From the NCBI RefSeq assembly GCF_001598235.1, contig NZ_BCYO01000001.1:62001-126000 (forward strand): a stretch of 64,000 nucleotides of DNA. The letters run 5' to 3'. The stretch comes from Polaromonas jejuensis NBRC 106434 (GTDB lineage Bacteria; Pseudomonadota; Gammaproteobacteria; Burkholderiales; Burkholderiaceae_C). The notes below the pieces were generated by a model. The model saw nothing but the letters and a program-made list of their open reading frames with translations. It did not search any database and was not told the DNA's origin. The position numbers and the translations under genes are program-made. Shown here in pieces: positions 27,245-35,324 of the stretch (position 1 is its first letter; each line of letters starts with the position of its first letter).

Positions 27245-27276
27245 TAAAAAAGCCGCCCGGCAATCACCGGGCGGCT
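27245..27276 (-). terminator. intrinsic terminator between the two BUG genes
   Basis: Stem AGCCGCCCGG / CCGGGCGGCT, loop CAATCA; on the minus strand it is followed by six T residues, so it ends the transcript of the second BUG gene. Confidence 0.85.
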
Positions 27277-27298
27277 TTGGCGGTCAAGGCCGGGCTGG

Positions 27299-28285
27299 TC
27301 AGTCGGCGAATTTGCCGGCGGCTTCAATCACCGGCTTGAGCTTGGCGATCTCGGCCGCCACAAAAGCCTTGTGGGCCGCCGGCTCGACGCGATTGTCAGT
27401 GACTACCACGGCGCCCAGGCCTTCCTGCCGCTTGATGAAGTCGGGGTCCTTCAGTGCCAGCTTGAGCGCCGCATTGATCTGGGCCAGGGCGGCGGGCGGC
27501 GTGCCCTTGGGGGCATACAGGCCGTGCCAGATCGTCAGGTTGAAGCTCTTCAGGCCCATTTCCTGCAGCGAGGGGTAGTCCTTGAGCAGCTTGTTGCCGC
27601 TCAGCGGCCTGGCGGTCGTCACCGCATAGGCCTTGACGCGGCCGGCTTCAATCTGGCCGGTGGTGTTGGTGGTCTGGTCGCACATCATGTCGACCTGGCC
27701 GCCCATCAGCGCGTTCATGGCCGGTGCCGTGCCGCCAAACGGAATGGTGGTCATGGCATCTTTGGCATTGATGGCCGCCTGCCACATCAGCCCGCACAGA
27801 TGCGAGGCTGAACCCAGGCCGGCGTGGGCGATGTTGAGTTTGCCGGAGTTGTTGCGAATGTAGTTTTCAAGATCGCGGTAGTTGTTGGCGGCCAGCTGGG
27901 GTTTGCCAATGATGGTCATCGGCACTTCATTGATCATGCCCAGGTAGTCGAAGTCCTCGAGGGGCTTGTAGGGCAGCTTGCGGTACAGGCCGGGTGCGGC
28001 CGCCATGCCGATGTGGTGCAGCAGCAGCGTGTGGCCGTCAGGCGCCGCCTTGGCGACCTTGTTGGCGCCTATGGTGCCACCGGCGCCGTTGACGTTTTCC
28101 ACCACGAAATTGGCGCCACCCATGGATTTGCGCATGGCTTCGGCCAGGTCGCGCGCCACGCGGTCGGTGGGGCCACCGGCCGCAAACGGCACCACCAACG
28201 TGATGGGCCTGGAGCCCGGGAAGGTTTGGGCGCTGGCGGCGAAGAGGGCCGTGGCTGCGGCAGCCAGGACTAGCAGGCGTTTCAT
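27299..28285 (-). CDS. BUG/TctC-family tripartite tricarboxylate binding protein
   Basis: A 328-residue second Bug protein, only distantly like its neighbour. Signal peptide MKRLLVLAAAATALFAASAQ, then ITLVVPFAAGGPTDRVARDL and ENVNGAGGTIGANKVAKAAPDGHT. The ATG at 28285 is preferred to one 6 bp upstream because AAGGAG then lies at a normal 6-bp distance. Ligand unknown. Confidence 0.88.
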   Translation of the reverse strand: MKRLLVLAAAATALFAASAQTFPGSRPITLVVPFAAGGPTDRVARDLAEAMRKSMGGANFVVENVNGAGGTIGANKVAKAAPDGHTLLLHHIGMAAAPGLYRKLPYKPLEDFDYLGMINEVPMTIIGKPQLAANNYRDLENYIRNNSGKLNIAHAGLGSASHLCGLMWQAAINAKDAMTTIPFGGTAPAMNALMGGQVDMMCDQTTNTTGQIEAGRVKAYAVTTARPLSGNKLLKDYPSLQEMGLKSFNLTIWHGLYAPKGTPPAALAQINAALKLALKDPDFIKRQEGLGAVVVTDNRVEPAAHKAFVAAEIAKLKPVIEAAGKFAD

Positions 28286-28404
28286 GAGCATCTCCTTGTA
28301 TTGAAGCCGCGAAGTTTAAGGGCGGTCCTCTGCGCTCGCATCGCGGGAACTACTTAGGGGCAATCCCGTCCATGGGGACCTGGCTGCGCTTTCTTATTTC
28401 TTTC

Positions 28405-29658
28405 TTATTGGTAGCTGCGGGCATCCTCTATCACCTTGCCATCGTTGGGCAGGCTGCCCGGCGCCAGCAGCTCCACCGTGCCGCGCAGCTTGGTGACATC
28501 GCGAATGGCTTCGCCGATGCGCTGCGCCATTCCGGCCGGTGCAGAGGCCGCCTCGACCTGGAGCGTCATGCTGTCGTTGGCCATCTCGCCGCTGACGACC
28601 AGCCGCGCCTTGATGACTTCGGGGAAACGCCGGGCGATGTCTGCCACCTGGGCCGGATGCACGAACATGCCGCGCACCTTGGTGGTCTGGTCGGCCCGGC
28701 CCATCCAGCCCTTGATGCGGGTATTGGTGCGTCCGCTCGGGCAGGCGCCGGGCAACACGGCCGACAGGTCGCCGGTGCCAAAACGGATTAGCGGGTAGTC
28801 GGGGTTGAGCGTGGTCACGACGAGTTCACCCACCTCGCCCTCGGCGACCGGGTCGCCGGTGCCGGGGCGGACAATTTCCACGATCACGCCTTCATCGAGC
28901 ACCAGCCCTTCGCGGGCTTCGGTCTCGTAGGCTATCAGGCCCAGGTCGGCCGACGCATAACACTGGTAGCCGGCGATGCCGCGCTCGGCCAGCCAGTCGC
29001 GCAGGCTGGGCGGAAAGGCCTCGCCCGAGACCAGCGCCCGGGTGACGGTGGGCAACGCCACCTTCATCTCGGCGGCTTTCTCGACAATGATCTTCAGGAA
29101 GCTCGGCGTGCCGATATAGCCGGCGGGCCTGAGTTCGGCCATGGCCTGCACCTGCTGCTCGGTCTGCCCGGTGCCGCCGGGAAACACGGTGCAACCCAGG
29201 GCATGCGCGCCGGTTTCCATCATGGAGCCGGCCGGCACGAAGTGATAGCTGAAGCTGTTGTGGATCAGCTGGCCGGGGCGAAAACCCGCGGCATGCATGG
29301 CCCGGGCCATGCGCCAGTAGTCCTTGCGCGTGCCTTCGGGCTCGTAAATCGTGCCGGGGCTGGCAAACACGTGCGGCATCAGAGCGCCGTAGCGCAGCGC
29401 GCTGAAACCGCCAAACGGGTCGCCGCCCGCCCGGCGTTCGGCCTGCTGGCGTGCCAGCAATTCGTGCTTGCGGGTGACCGGCAGGCGTGCCAGCGCCGTG
29501 CGTGAGTGGATGGTGCTGCCGTCGACCCCTTGCAAGATGGCGGCAAAGGCCGGCGCATGCGCCTGCGCGTGGGCGATCTGCTGCGGCAGGGCGGCGAGCT
29601 GGCTGGCCTCGCGTTGCGCAGGGCTTCGCACTTCCAGTGCGTCGTAATGTGTTGTCAT
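28405..29658 (-). CDS. phenylacetate-CoA ligase-like (PaaK family) protein with divergent P-loop
   Basis: A 417-residue PaaK-like adenylate-forming protein; LVSGEAFPPSLRDWL, YASADLGLIAYE and the C-terminal KGWMGRADQTTKVRGMFVHP are clear family segments. The usual SSGTTG-type P-loop is replaced by VFASPGTIYEPEG, so ATP handling may differ. It is the last gene after LivF, which suggests activation of the acid imported by the Liv system. The stop codon lies in sequence resembling the 59-bp repeat. Start MTTHYDALEV chosen by family start. Confidence 0.82.
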   Translation of the reverse strand: MTTHYDALEVRSPAQREASQLAALPQQIAHAQAHAPAFAAILQGVDGSTIHSRTALARLPVTRKHELLARQQAERRAGGDPFGGFSALRYGALMPHVFASPGTIYEPEGTRKDYWRMARAMHAAGFRPGQLIHNSFSYHFVPAGSMMETGAHALGCTVFPGGTGQTEQQVQAMAELRPAGYIGTPSFLKIIVEKAAEMKVALPTVTRALVSGEAFPPSLRDWLAERGIAGYQCYASADLGLIAYETEAREGLVLDEGVIVEIVRPGTGDPVAEGEVGELVVTTLNPDYPLIRFGTGDLSAVLPGACPSGRTNTRIKGWMGRADQTTKVRGMFVHPAQVADIARRFPEVIKARLVVSGEMANDSMTLQVEAASAPAGMAQRIGEAIRDVTKLRGTVELLAPGSLPNDGKVIEDARSYQ

Positions 29659-29740
29659 TTGAGATCTTCCAAATCTTGTCAATACCTCAGTGCGATCAGA
29701 TTGCAGTGGCGGACCAGGCGCGATGAATTTCAAACCAGCA

Positions 29741-29826
29741 GGGGCCGCGGAACCGGCTTTGCCGGGCCGCAGGCGCAGCGCCCCCTCGGGGGGAAGCGAC
29801 CCGCGCAGCGGCGGAGCGTGGGGGCC
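29741..29826 (-). repeat. GC-rich palindromic intergenic element
   Basis: Contains AACCGGCTTTGCCGG and CCCCCTCGGGGGG inverted cores. It ends exactly at the LivF stop codon and separates LivF from the PaaK-like gene. Related elements lie at 30681, 34345 and, inside a gene, 23311. Confidence 0.75.
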
Positions 29827-30642
29827 CTATGCCAGCCAGCGCTTGCGTCGCTTGTAACTCTTGACGTCCTTGAAGCTCTTGCGTTCACCGCCGCCCACGC
29901 CGAGGTAGAACTCCTTCACGTCCTCGTTGCTGGCCAGATCGCTGGCGGCGCCGTCCATCACGACCCGGCCGCTTTCCATGATGTAGCCATAGTCGGCGTA
30001 TTTCAGCGCCATGTTGGTGTTCTGCTCGGCCAGCAGGAAGGTGACTTTTTCTTTCTGGTTCAGGTCCTGCACGATGTTGAAAACCTCTTCCACAATCTGC
30101 GGCGCCAGGCCCATGGAGGGTTCGTCCAGCAGCACCATGGAGGGATTGGCCATGAGCGCCCGGCCAATCGCGCACATCTGCTGCTCGCCACCCGAGGTGT
30201 AGGCCGCCTGCGAGCTGCGCCGGGTTTTCAGGCGCGGAAAATAGGTATAGACCTTTTCCAGGTTGGCGGCAATTTCGCTTTTGCTGTGGCGGGTGTAGGA
30301 CCCTGTGAACAGGTTTTCTTCAATGGTCAGGTGGGCAAAGCAGTGCCGTCCTTCCATCACCTGCACCACGCCGCGCTGCACCAGGTCGGCCGGCGACAGG
30401 TTTTCGATGCGCTCGCCGCGCAACTCGATGGAGCCCTTGGTAACCTCGCCGCGTTCGCCCTTGAGCAGGTTGGAGATGGCGCGCAAGGTGGTGGTCTTGC
30501 CCGCGCCGTTGCCGCCCAGGATGGCGACGATGCGGCCTTCAGGCACCTGCAGGGATACGCCCTTGAGCACGAGGATCACATGGTTGTAGATGACCTCGAT
30601 GCCGTTGACGTTTAAGACGATGGGGCTGGAGTCGTGTGTCAT
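29827..30642 (-). CDS. livF: branched-chain-type ABC transporter ATPase LivF
   Basis: A 271-residue ABC ATPase: Walker A GGNGAGKT at 43-50, signature SGGEQQM, Walker B MVLLDEPSMGL. It has a basic C-terminal tail (SYKRRKRWLA) longer than in typical LivF (about 235 residues). The ATG at 30642 precedes VLNVNGIEVIYNHVILVLKG. Part of the LivFGHMK set; the neighbouring acyl-CoA ligases make an aromatic or long-chain acid a more likely cargo than leucine (inference). Confidence 0.9.
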   Translation of the reverse strand: MTHDSSPIVLNVNGIEVIYNHVILVLKGVSLQVPEGRIVAILGGNGAGKTTTLRAISNLLKGERGEVTKGSIELRGERIENLSPADLVQRGVVQVMEGRHCFAHLTIEENLFTGSYTRHSKSEIAANLEKVYTYFPRLKTRRSSQAAYTSGGEQQMCAIGRALMANPSMVLLDEPSMGLAPQIVEEVFNIVQDLNQKEKVTFLLAEQNTNMALKYADYGYIMESGRVVMDGAASDLASNEDVKEFYLGVGGGERKSFKDVKSYKRRKRWLA

Positions 30643-30680
30643 GGTTGCGATGAGCGGTGGAGGGTTTTCAAGGCCAGGAC

Positions 30681-30757
30681 ACCGCGCACCCGGCTTTGCC
30701 GGTGCGCCAGTGTCGCCCCTTGAGGGGGCGGCGGCGCTGAGCGCCGCCACGGGGGGA
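30681..30757 (-). repeat. GC-rich palindromic intergenic element
   Basis: Cores CCCGGCTTTGCCGG, CCCCTTGAGGGGG and GGCGGCGCTGAGCGCCGCC form three hairpins in the gap between the binding-protein gene and LivF, just behind the binding-protein stop. Confidence 0.75.
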
Positions 30758-30758
30758 G

Positions 30759-32090
30759 TCAGCTTTGGCAGTCGGCCGCGTTGCGGCGGGTCATCTTCTT
30801 GTCGGCCATGTACTTTTCGGCACCGGCCTTGACCATGGGCTTGAGGATTTGCTCGTCCGCCTGAATGAAGTCGGAGCTGAACTCCCACTTGCTGCCGTTC
30901 CAGGTCTGCACGCGTGCCCAGGTCGAGCCCATGTGGTCAGAGCAGGATGTGGACAGCGGGCGCATGATGCCCGCGAAGCCCAGCGCGTCCAACCGCTTCT
31001 GGTCCAGCGCCAGGTTTTCCATGCCCCAGCGAACCTGCTCGCCGGTCATGACCTTGCCCTTGCCAAAGCGTTCCTGGGCCCGGCGCACGGCCTCGATGCT
31101 CAGCATCTGGATGATCACGCCGCGGGTGTACAGCACCTGGCCGACTTCATCCTTGGGGCCGGTGCCCTGGCCCTTTTCGTGCACATATTTCAGGATGTCC
31201 TGAATGACCTTGGGCTGCTGGCCGGAGGTGTTGAGCGCCAGGGCGTGGTAACCCTTGGCGCCTTCGCCCACGTCCTTGACGTCGGGCTCGGCACCGGCCC
31301 ACCACACGCCATACATCTTGTCGCGCGGATAGCCGGTGGCCTGCGCTTCCTTGAGCGCCGTCGAATTCATCACGCCCCAGCCCCACAGCAGCACGTAGTC
31401 CGGCCGGGTCTGGCGCACCTGCAGCCAGGCCGATTTCTGCTCGACACCGGGCGCCGTGACGGGAATCAGCTGCAGGTCAAAGCCATGCATCCTGGCGCGC
31501 TCCTGCAGCAGCGGGATGGGCTCCTTGCCAAAGGGGGAGTCGTGGTAGACCAGCGTGATCTTCTTGCCCTTGAGCTTGTCGAGGCCGCCTTCCTTCTGGC
31601 CGATGTGCTGGATCAGGATGTCGGCGCCGGTCCAGTAACTGCCCATCAGCGGGAAGTTCCATTTGAAGGCCTGGCCGTCCTGCGAAACGGAGAGGCCATA
31701 GCCCAGCGTGATCAGGGGGACTTTGTCCGTGGGTACTTTTTCGGTCAGCGCAAAGGTGATGCCGGTGGCCTGCGGGTCGAAAATCGCAACGCCCGGGCGG
31801 CCCTTCAGGCGCTCGTAGCATTCCACGCCTCGGTCGGTGGCGTAGCCGGTTTCGCATTCCTCGTAGGTCAGCTTCACACCGTTGATGCCGCCGTCGCGAG
31901 CATTGACCATCTTGAGGTAGTCCTGCTTGCCGTTGGCCCAGGGCACGCCGTTGGGCGCATAGGGGCCGGTGCGGTAAGACAGCAGTGGGAAGAACTGCTC
32001 CTTGGCCTGCGCCCAGGCGCTGGTCGTCAGCATGGCCGAAGCGCCGGCGGCGATGGCAGCCACGGCCAGAATCAAATCTCGAATCTTCAT
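30759..32090 (-). CDS. ABC transporter substrate-binding protein, LivK/branched-chain type
   Basis: A 443-residue periplasmic binding protein. Signal peptide MKIRDLILAVAAIAAGASA with cleavage near AWAQA (residue 28). Type I fold features: PYAPNGVPWANGKQDYLKM and YHDSPFGKEPIPLLQ. It is longer than LivK (about 370 residues), like the aromatic-compound binders of this family. Followed by a hairpin element that could protect its message from decay and boost its level over the other subunits. Confidence 0.88.
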   Translation of the reverse strand: MKIRDLILAVAAIAAGASAMLTTSAWAQAKEQFFPLLSYRTGPYAPNGVPWANGKQDYLKMVNARDGGINGVKLTYEECETGYATDRGVECYERLKGRPGVAIFDPQATGITFALTEKVPTDKVPLITLGYGLSVSQDGQAFKWNFPLMGSYWTGADILIQHIGQKEGGLDKLKGKKITLVYHDSPFGKEPIPLLQERARMHGFDLQLIPVTAPGVEQKSAWLQVRQTRPDYVLLWGWGVMNSTALKEAQATGYPRDKMYGVWWAGAEPDVKDVGEGAKGYHALALNTSGQQPKVIQDILKYVHEKGQGTGPKDEVGQVLYTRGVIIQMLSIEAVRRAQERFGKGKVMTGEQVRWGMENLALDQKRLDALGFAGIMRPLSTSCSDHMGSTWARVQTWNGSKWEFSSDFIQADEQILKPMVKAGAEKYMADKKMTRRNAADCQS

Positions 32091-32186
32091 GGTTGTCTCC
32101 TGAAAGTTAAAAGCAAAGCACCTGAAAAACCGATCTCGAAAACAGACACCTGAATCAGCGCGCAAGCCCCGGGACGCGCCTGGGCT

Positions 32187-33263
32187 TCAATGAGGAAAGG
32201 GCCACAGGCGCAGCTTCTGCTTGGCCGTGGACCACAGCTTGGCCAGACCGTGTGGTTCCACGATCAGGAACCAGACAATCAGGCCGCCAAAAATCATCAG
32301 CTCGGCATGGGAGACCCCCGCCGTTGAAATCTCTATGCCGGCCAGGCCCGCCAGCGCGGGCAGTGCCTGGCTCAGCGCAATCGGCAGCACGGTGATGAAG
32401 GCCGCACCGAGAAATCCACCCAGGATTGAGCCCAGCCCGCCTATGATCACCATGAACAGCAGGCGGAAGGAGAAGTCCACCGAAAAGGCCGCGGGCTCCC
32501 AGGCGCCCAGATGCACAAAGCCCCAGAGCGCGCCGGCCATGCCGATGATGAAGGAGCTGACCGCAAAGGCGCTGAGTTTGGCGTACATGGGCCGGATGCC
32601 AATGACGGCGGCGGCCACGTCCATGTCGCGAATCGCCATCCACTCGCGGCCGATCGCGCCGCGCACCAGGTTCTTGGCCAGCAGCGCTATCACCACCAGA
32701 ATCGACAGGCACAGCCAGTACTTGCTGTGCGCGCCTTCAATCGGCAAGCCAAACACCTGCAGCCCGGTCACCGAGATGGAGCCCGATGGCGAGTCGTTGG
32801 TGAACCACTTGATGCGAAGAAACATCCAGTCGCTGAAAAATTGTGCGGCCAGTGTTGCCACCGCCAGGTACAGGCCCTTGACGCGCAGGCTGGGCAGGCC
32901 AAACAGGATGCCGAAGAAGGTGGCGCACAGCCCGCCCAGAATCAGCGCCGGAATCAGCGGCAGGCCGGGCATGCGCACGAAGAAGTTGTAGGCGCCATAG
33001 GCCCCCACGGCCATGAAGGCCCCCGAGCCCAACGAGATCTGGCCGCAATAGCCGACCAGGATATTCACGCCCAGTGCGGCCAGTGAAATGATCAGGAAGG
33101 GAATCAGGATGGCGCGAAAGAGGTAGTCGCTGGCCAGCAGCGGCACCGCCACAAATGCGAAAAGCAGAAGCAGACCGATGACGATGCGGTCCTGCAGGAT
33201 GGGGAATATCTGCTGGTCGGCCCGGTAGGTGGTCTTGAACTGGCCGTTTTCTCTGTAAAGCAT
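32187..33263 (-). CDS. livM: branched-chain-type ABC transporter permease LivM
   Basis: A 358-residue permease with about nine hydrophobic segments; the loop EWMAIRDMDVAAAVIGI is the cytoplasmic coupling motif and GYCGQISLGSGAFMAVGAYG the typical LivM N-terminal signature. Works with LivH in the membrane channel. Confidence 0.9.
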   Translation of the reverse strand: MLYRENGQFKTTYRADQQIFPILQDRIVIGLLLLFAFVAVPLLASDYLFRAILIPFLIISLAALGVNILVGYCGQISLGSGAFMAVGAYGAYNFFVRMPGLPLIPALILGGLCATFFGILFGLPSLRVKGLYLAVATLAAQFFSDWMFLRIKWFTNDSPSGSISVTGLQVFGLPIEGAHSKYWLCLSILVVIALLAKNLVRGAIGREWMAIRDMDVAAAVIGIRPMYAKLSAFAVSSFIIGMAGALWGFVHLGAWEPAAFSVDFSFRLLFMVIIGGLGSILGGFLGAAFITVLPIALSQALPALAGLAGIEISTAGVSHAELMIFGGLIVWFLIVEPHGLAKLWSTAKQKLRLWPFPH

Positions 33264-33343
33264 GTTGGATGTTCCGTTGATCTTTTAGCTACGACGCGCT
33301 GCGCTTAACTTGCTGCGCAAGCTGGCCTGCACTGAAAAATCAT

Positions 33344-33365
33344 CCTTCGCCGTATCCGGCGAAGG
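33344..33365. repeat. perfect hairpin in the LivM-LivH gap
   Basis: CCTTCGCCG / CGGCGAAGG, 9-bp stem, 4-bp loop, in the 128-bp gap between livH and livM. Without a T tract, so more likely an mRNA stability or pausing element than a terminator. Confidence 0.6.
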
Positions 33366-33391
33366 ACCCGCCCGCGGGTTGATCTCGTATT

Positions 33392-34321
33392 TCATACGCG
33401 GTCGATTATTTTTTCGCCGAAGAGGCCTTGCGGCCTGAACAGCAGGAAGCCCAGCGCCAGCACATAGGCAAACCAGATCTCGATGCCACCGCCGACAAAG
33501 GGGCCGAGGTAGACCTCGGAGAGTTTTTCGCCCACGCCGATGATGAGGCCGCCAATGATGGCGCCCGGTACCGAGGTCAGGCCACCCAGAATCACCACCG
33601 GCAGGGCGCGCAGGGCCACGGTCGCCAGTGAAAACTGCACGCCCAGCTTGCTGCCCCAGATCATTCCGGCGACCAGCGCGACAACACCTGCCACGCACCA
33701 GACGATGACCCAGATGCGGTTCAGCGGAATGCCTATGGACTGCGCGGCCTGGTGGTCATCGGCCACGGCGCGCAAGGCCCGGCCGGTGGAGGTCTTCTGG
33801 AAAAAAAGGCTCAGCAGGGCGACCAGCAGCGCTGCGATCAGGGCCGCGTAGAGATCTTCCTTGTTGATCAGGATGCCGCCCTGGAATGCCGACTCCAGCA
33901 CAAAGATGGGTTCTTTGGGCATGCCGATATCGATCTTGTAAATGCTGCTGCCAAAAAGGGTCTGGCCCAGGCCTTCCAGGAAATAGGCAATACCCAGGGT
34001 TGCCATCAGCAGCGTTGCGCCTTCCTGGTTGACCAGGTGGCTCAGCACCAGGCGCTCGATCAGCCAGGCCACCGCAAACATGATGGCGCCCGCCACCGCA
34101 AAGGCGGCCACGTTGGCCAAGAGCAGGCTGTTGATGCCCGTCCACTGCGGAATCCACTCAGAGAACCTGGCCATGGCCAGTGCGGCAAACAGCACCATTG
34201 CACCCTGGGCGAAGTTGAAAACGCCCGAGGCCTTGAAGATCAGCACAAAGCCCAGTGCCACCAGTGAATACAGCATGCCGGCCATCAGGCCGCCTAGCAA
34301 AGTTTCCAAAAAAAATGCCAT
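33392..34321 (-). CDS. livH: branched-chain-type ABC transporter permease LivH
   Basis: A 309-residue permease. YSLVALGFVLIFKASGVFNFAQG is the LivH start signature, here residues about 18-40, and TGRALRAVADDHQAAQSIGI is the coupling loop. Start MAFFLETLLGG at 34321; an upstream frame extension lies in the repeat element. Confidence 0.9.
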   Translation of the reverse strand: MAFFLETLLGGLMAGMLYSLVALGFVLIFKASGVFNFAQGAMVLFAALAMARFSEWIPQWTGINSLLLANVAAFAVAGAIMFAVAWLIERLVLSHLVNQEGATLLMATLGIAYFLEGLGQTLFGSSIYKIDIGMPKEPIFVLESAFQGGILINKEDLYAALIAALLVALLSLFFQKTSTGRALRAVADDHQAAQSIGIPLNRIWVIVWCVAGVVALVAGMIWGSKLGVQFSLATVALRALPVVILGGLTSVPGAIIGGLIIGVGEKLSEVYLGPFVGGGIEIWFAYVLALGFLLFRPQGLFGEKIIDRV

Positions 34322-34344
34322 CAGATGCTCCAATTTCCAGCAGC

Positions 34345-34435
34345 GGCCGCAGAACCGGCTTCGCCGGGCTGCAGGCGGCGTCCCCTGCAAGGGGAGAGGC
34401 GGCTACGCGAAGCGAGTCCGCAACAGGGGTGTGTC
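34345..34435 (-). repeat. GC-rich palindromic intergenic element
   Basis: Core AACCGGCTTCGCCGG and CCCCTGCAAGGGG hairpins between LivG and LivH. The left part is nearly the same as in the element at 29741. Confidence 0.7.
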
Positions 34436-34442
34436 ATATTCA

Positions 34443-35324
34443 TTAGTGACTGGTGCCGAGGTAAGCCCGGATCACGTCTTCGTTGTTGCGTACTTCGTCA
34501 GGGGTGCCGTCGCCTATCTTTTTGCCGTAGTCCAGCACCACCACGCGGTCTGAAATGTCCATGACCACGCCCATGTCGTGCTCGATCAAGACCACCGTCG
34601 TTCCGAACTCGTCGTTCACGTCGAGCACAAAGCGGCACATGTCTTGTTTTTCCTCCACGTTCATGCCGGCCATGGGCTCGTCGAGCAGCAGCACCTGCGG
34701 CTCCATGGCGAGCGCCCGGCCCAGGTCCACGCGCTTTTGCAGGCCGTAGGGCAGCTGCCCCACAGGCGTCTTGCGATAGGCCTGGATTTCGAGGAAGTCG
34801 ATGATGCGTTCCACCGCTTCGCGGTGTTTGATTTCCTCTTTTTCGGCGGGGCCGATGCGCAGCGCCTGCAGCAGCAGATTGCTTTTGATCTTGAGGTTGC
34901 GGCCCGACATGATGTTGTCGAGCACGCTCATGCCCTTGAACAGCGCCAGGTTCTGGAAGGTGCGGGCCACACCCATCACGGCCACCTGGTGGCTGTTCAT
35001 GTGCTTGAAGGTCTGGCCGCGGAAGGTAATCGAGCCCTGCTGCGGTGAGTAGACGCCGTTGATGCAGTTGAGCATGGAGCTCTTGCCGGCGCCGTTGGGG
35101 CCGATGATGGCGCGGATCTCGTGTTCCTTGACATTGAAGGAGATATCCGTCAGCGCCTTCACGCCGCCGAAGCTCAAGGAGATATTGCTGATATCCAGGA
35201 TGACCTCGCCGATTTTCTTGGCCGTGACTATCGGCTGGTTGGCGCTGGTCTGTTCGACCAGCCGCGCCGCAGTGGCCGGTTCGATGATTTCAGCGGGCTC
35301 GGTCCGCAGGGGAATGGTGCTCAT
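34443..35324 (-). CDS. livG: branched-chain-type ABC transporter ATPase LivG
   Basis: A 293-residue ABC ATPase: Walker A GPNGAGKS at 75-82, a LivG-type signature LPYGLQKRV, Walker B VLLLDEPMAGM. It has an N-terminal extension of about 38 residues before the ABC fold. The start overlaps the stop of the acyl-CoA ligase gene (4 bp), so ligase and transporter are co-translated. Confidence 0.9.
   Translation of the reverse strand: MSTIPLRTEPAEIIEPATAARLVEQTSANQPIVTAKKIGEVILDISNISLSFGGVKALTDISFNVKEHEIRAIIGPNGAGKSSMLNCINGVYSPQQGSITFRGQTFKHMNSHQVAVMGVARTFQNLALFKGMSVLDNIMSGRNLKIKSNLLLQALRIGPAEKEEIKHREAVERIIDFLEIQAYRKTPVGQLPYGLQKRVDLGRALAMEPQVLLLDEPMAGMNVEEKQDMCRFVLDVNDEFGTTVVLIEHDMGVVMDISDRVVVLDYGKKIGDGTPDEVRNNEDVIRAYLGTSH

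Noticed and set aside
30765-32153. Long plus-strand frame opposite the binding-protein gene
   Set aside because: It is the antisense shadow of a clear periplasmic binding protein in high-GC DNA, with His/Arg-rich composition and no domain.
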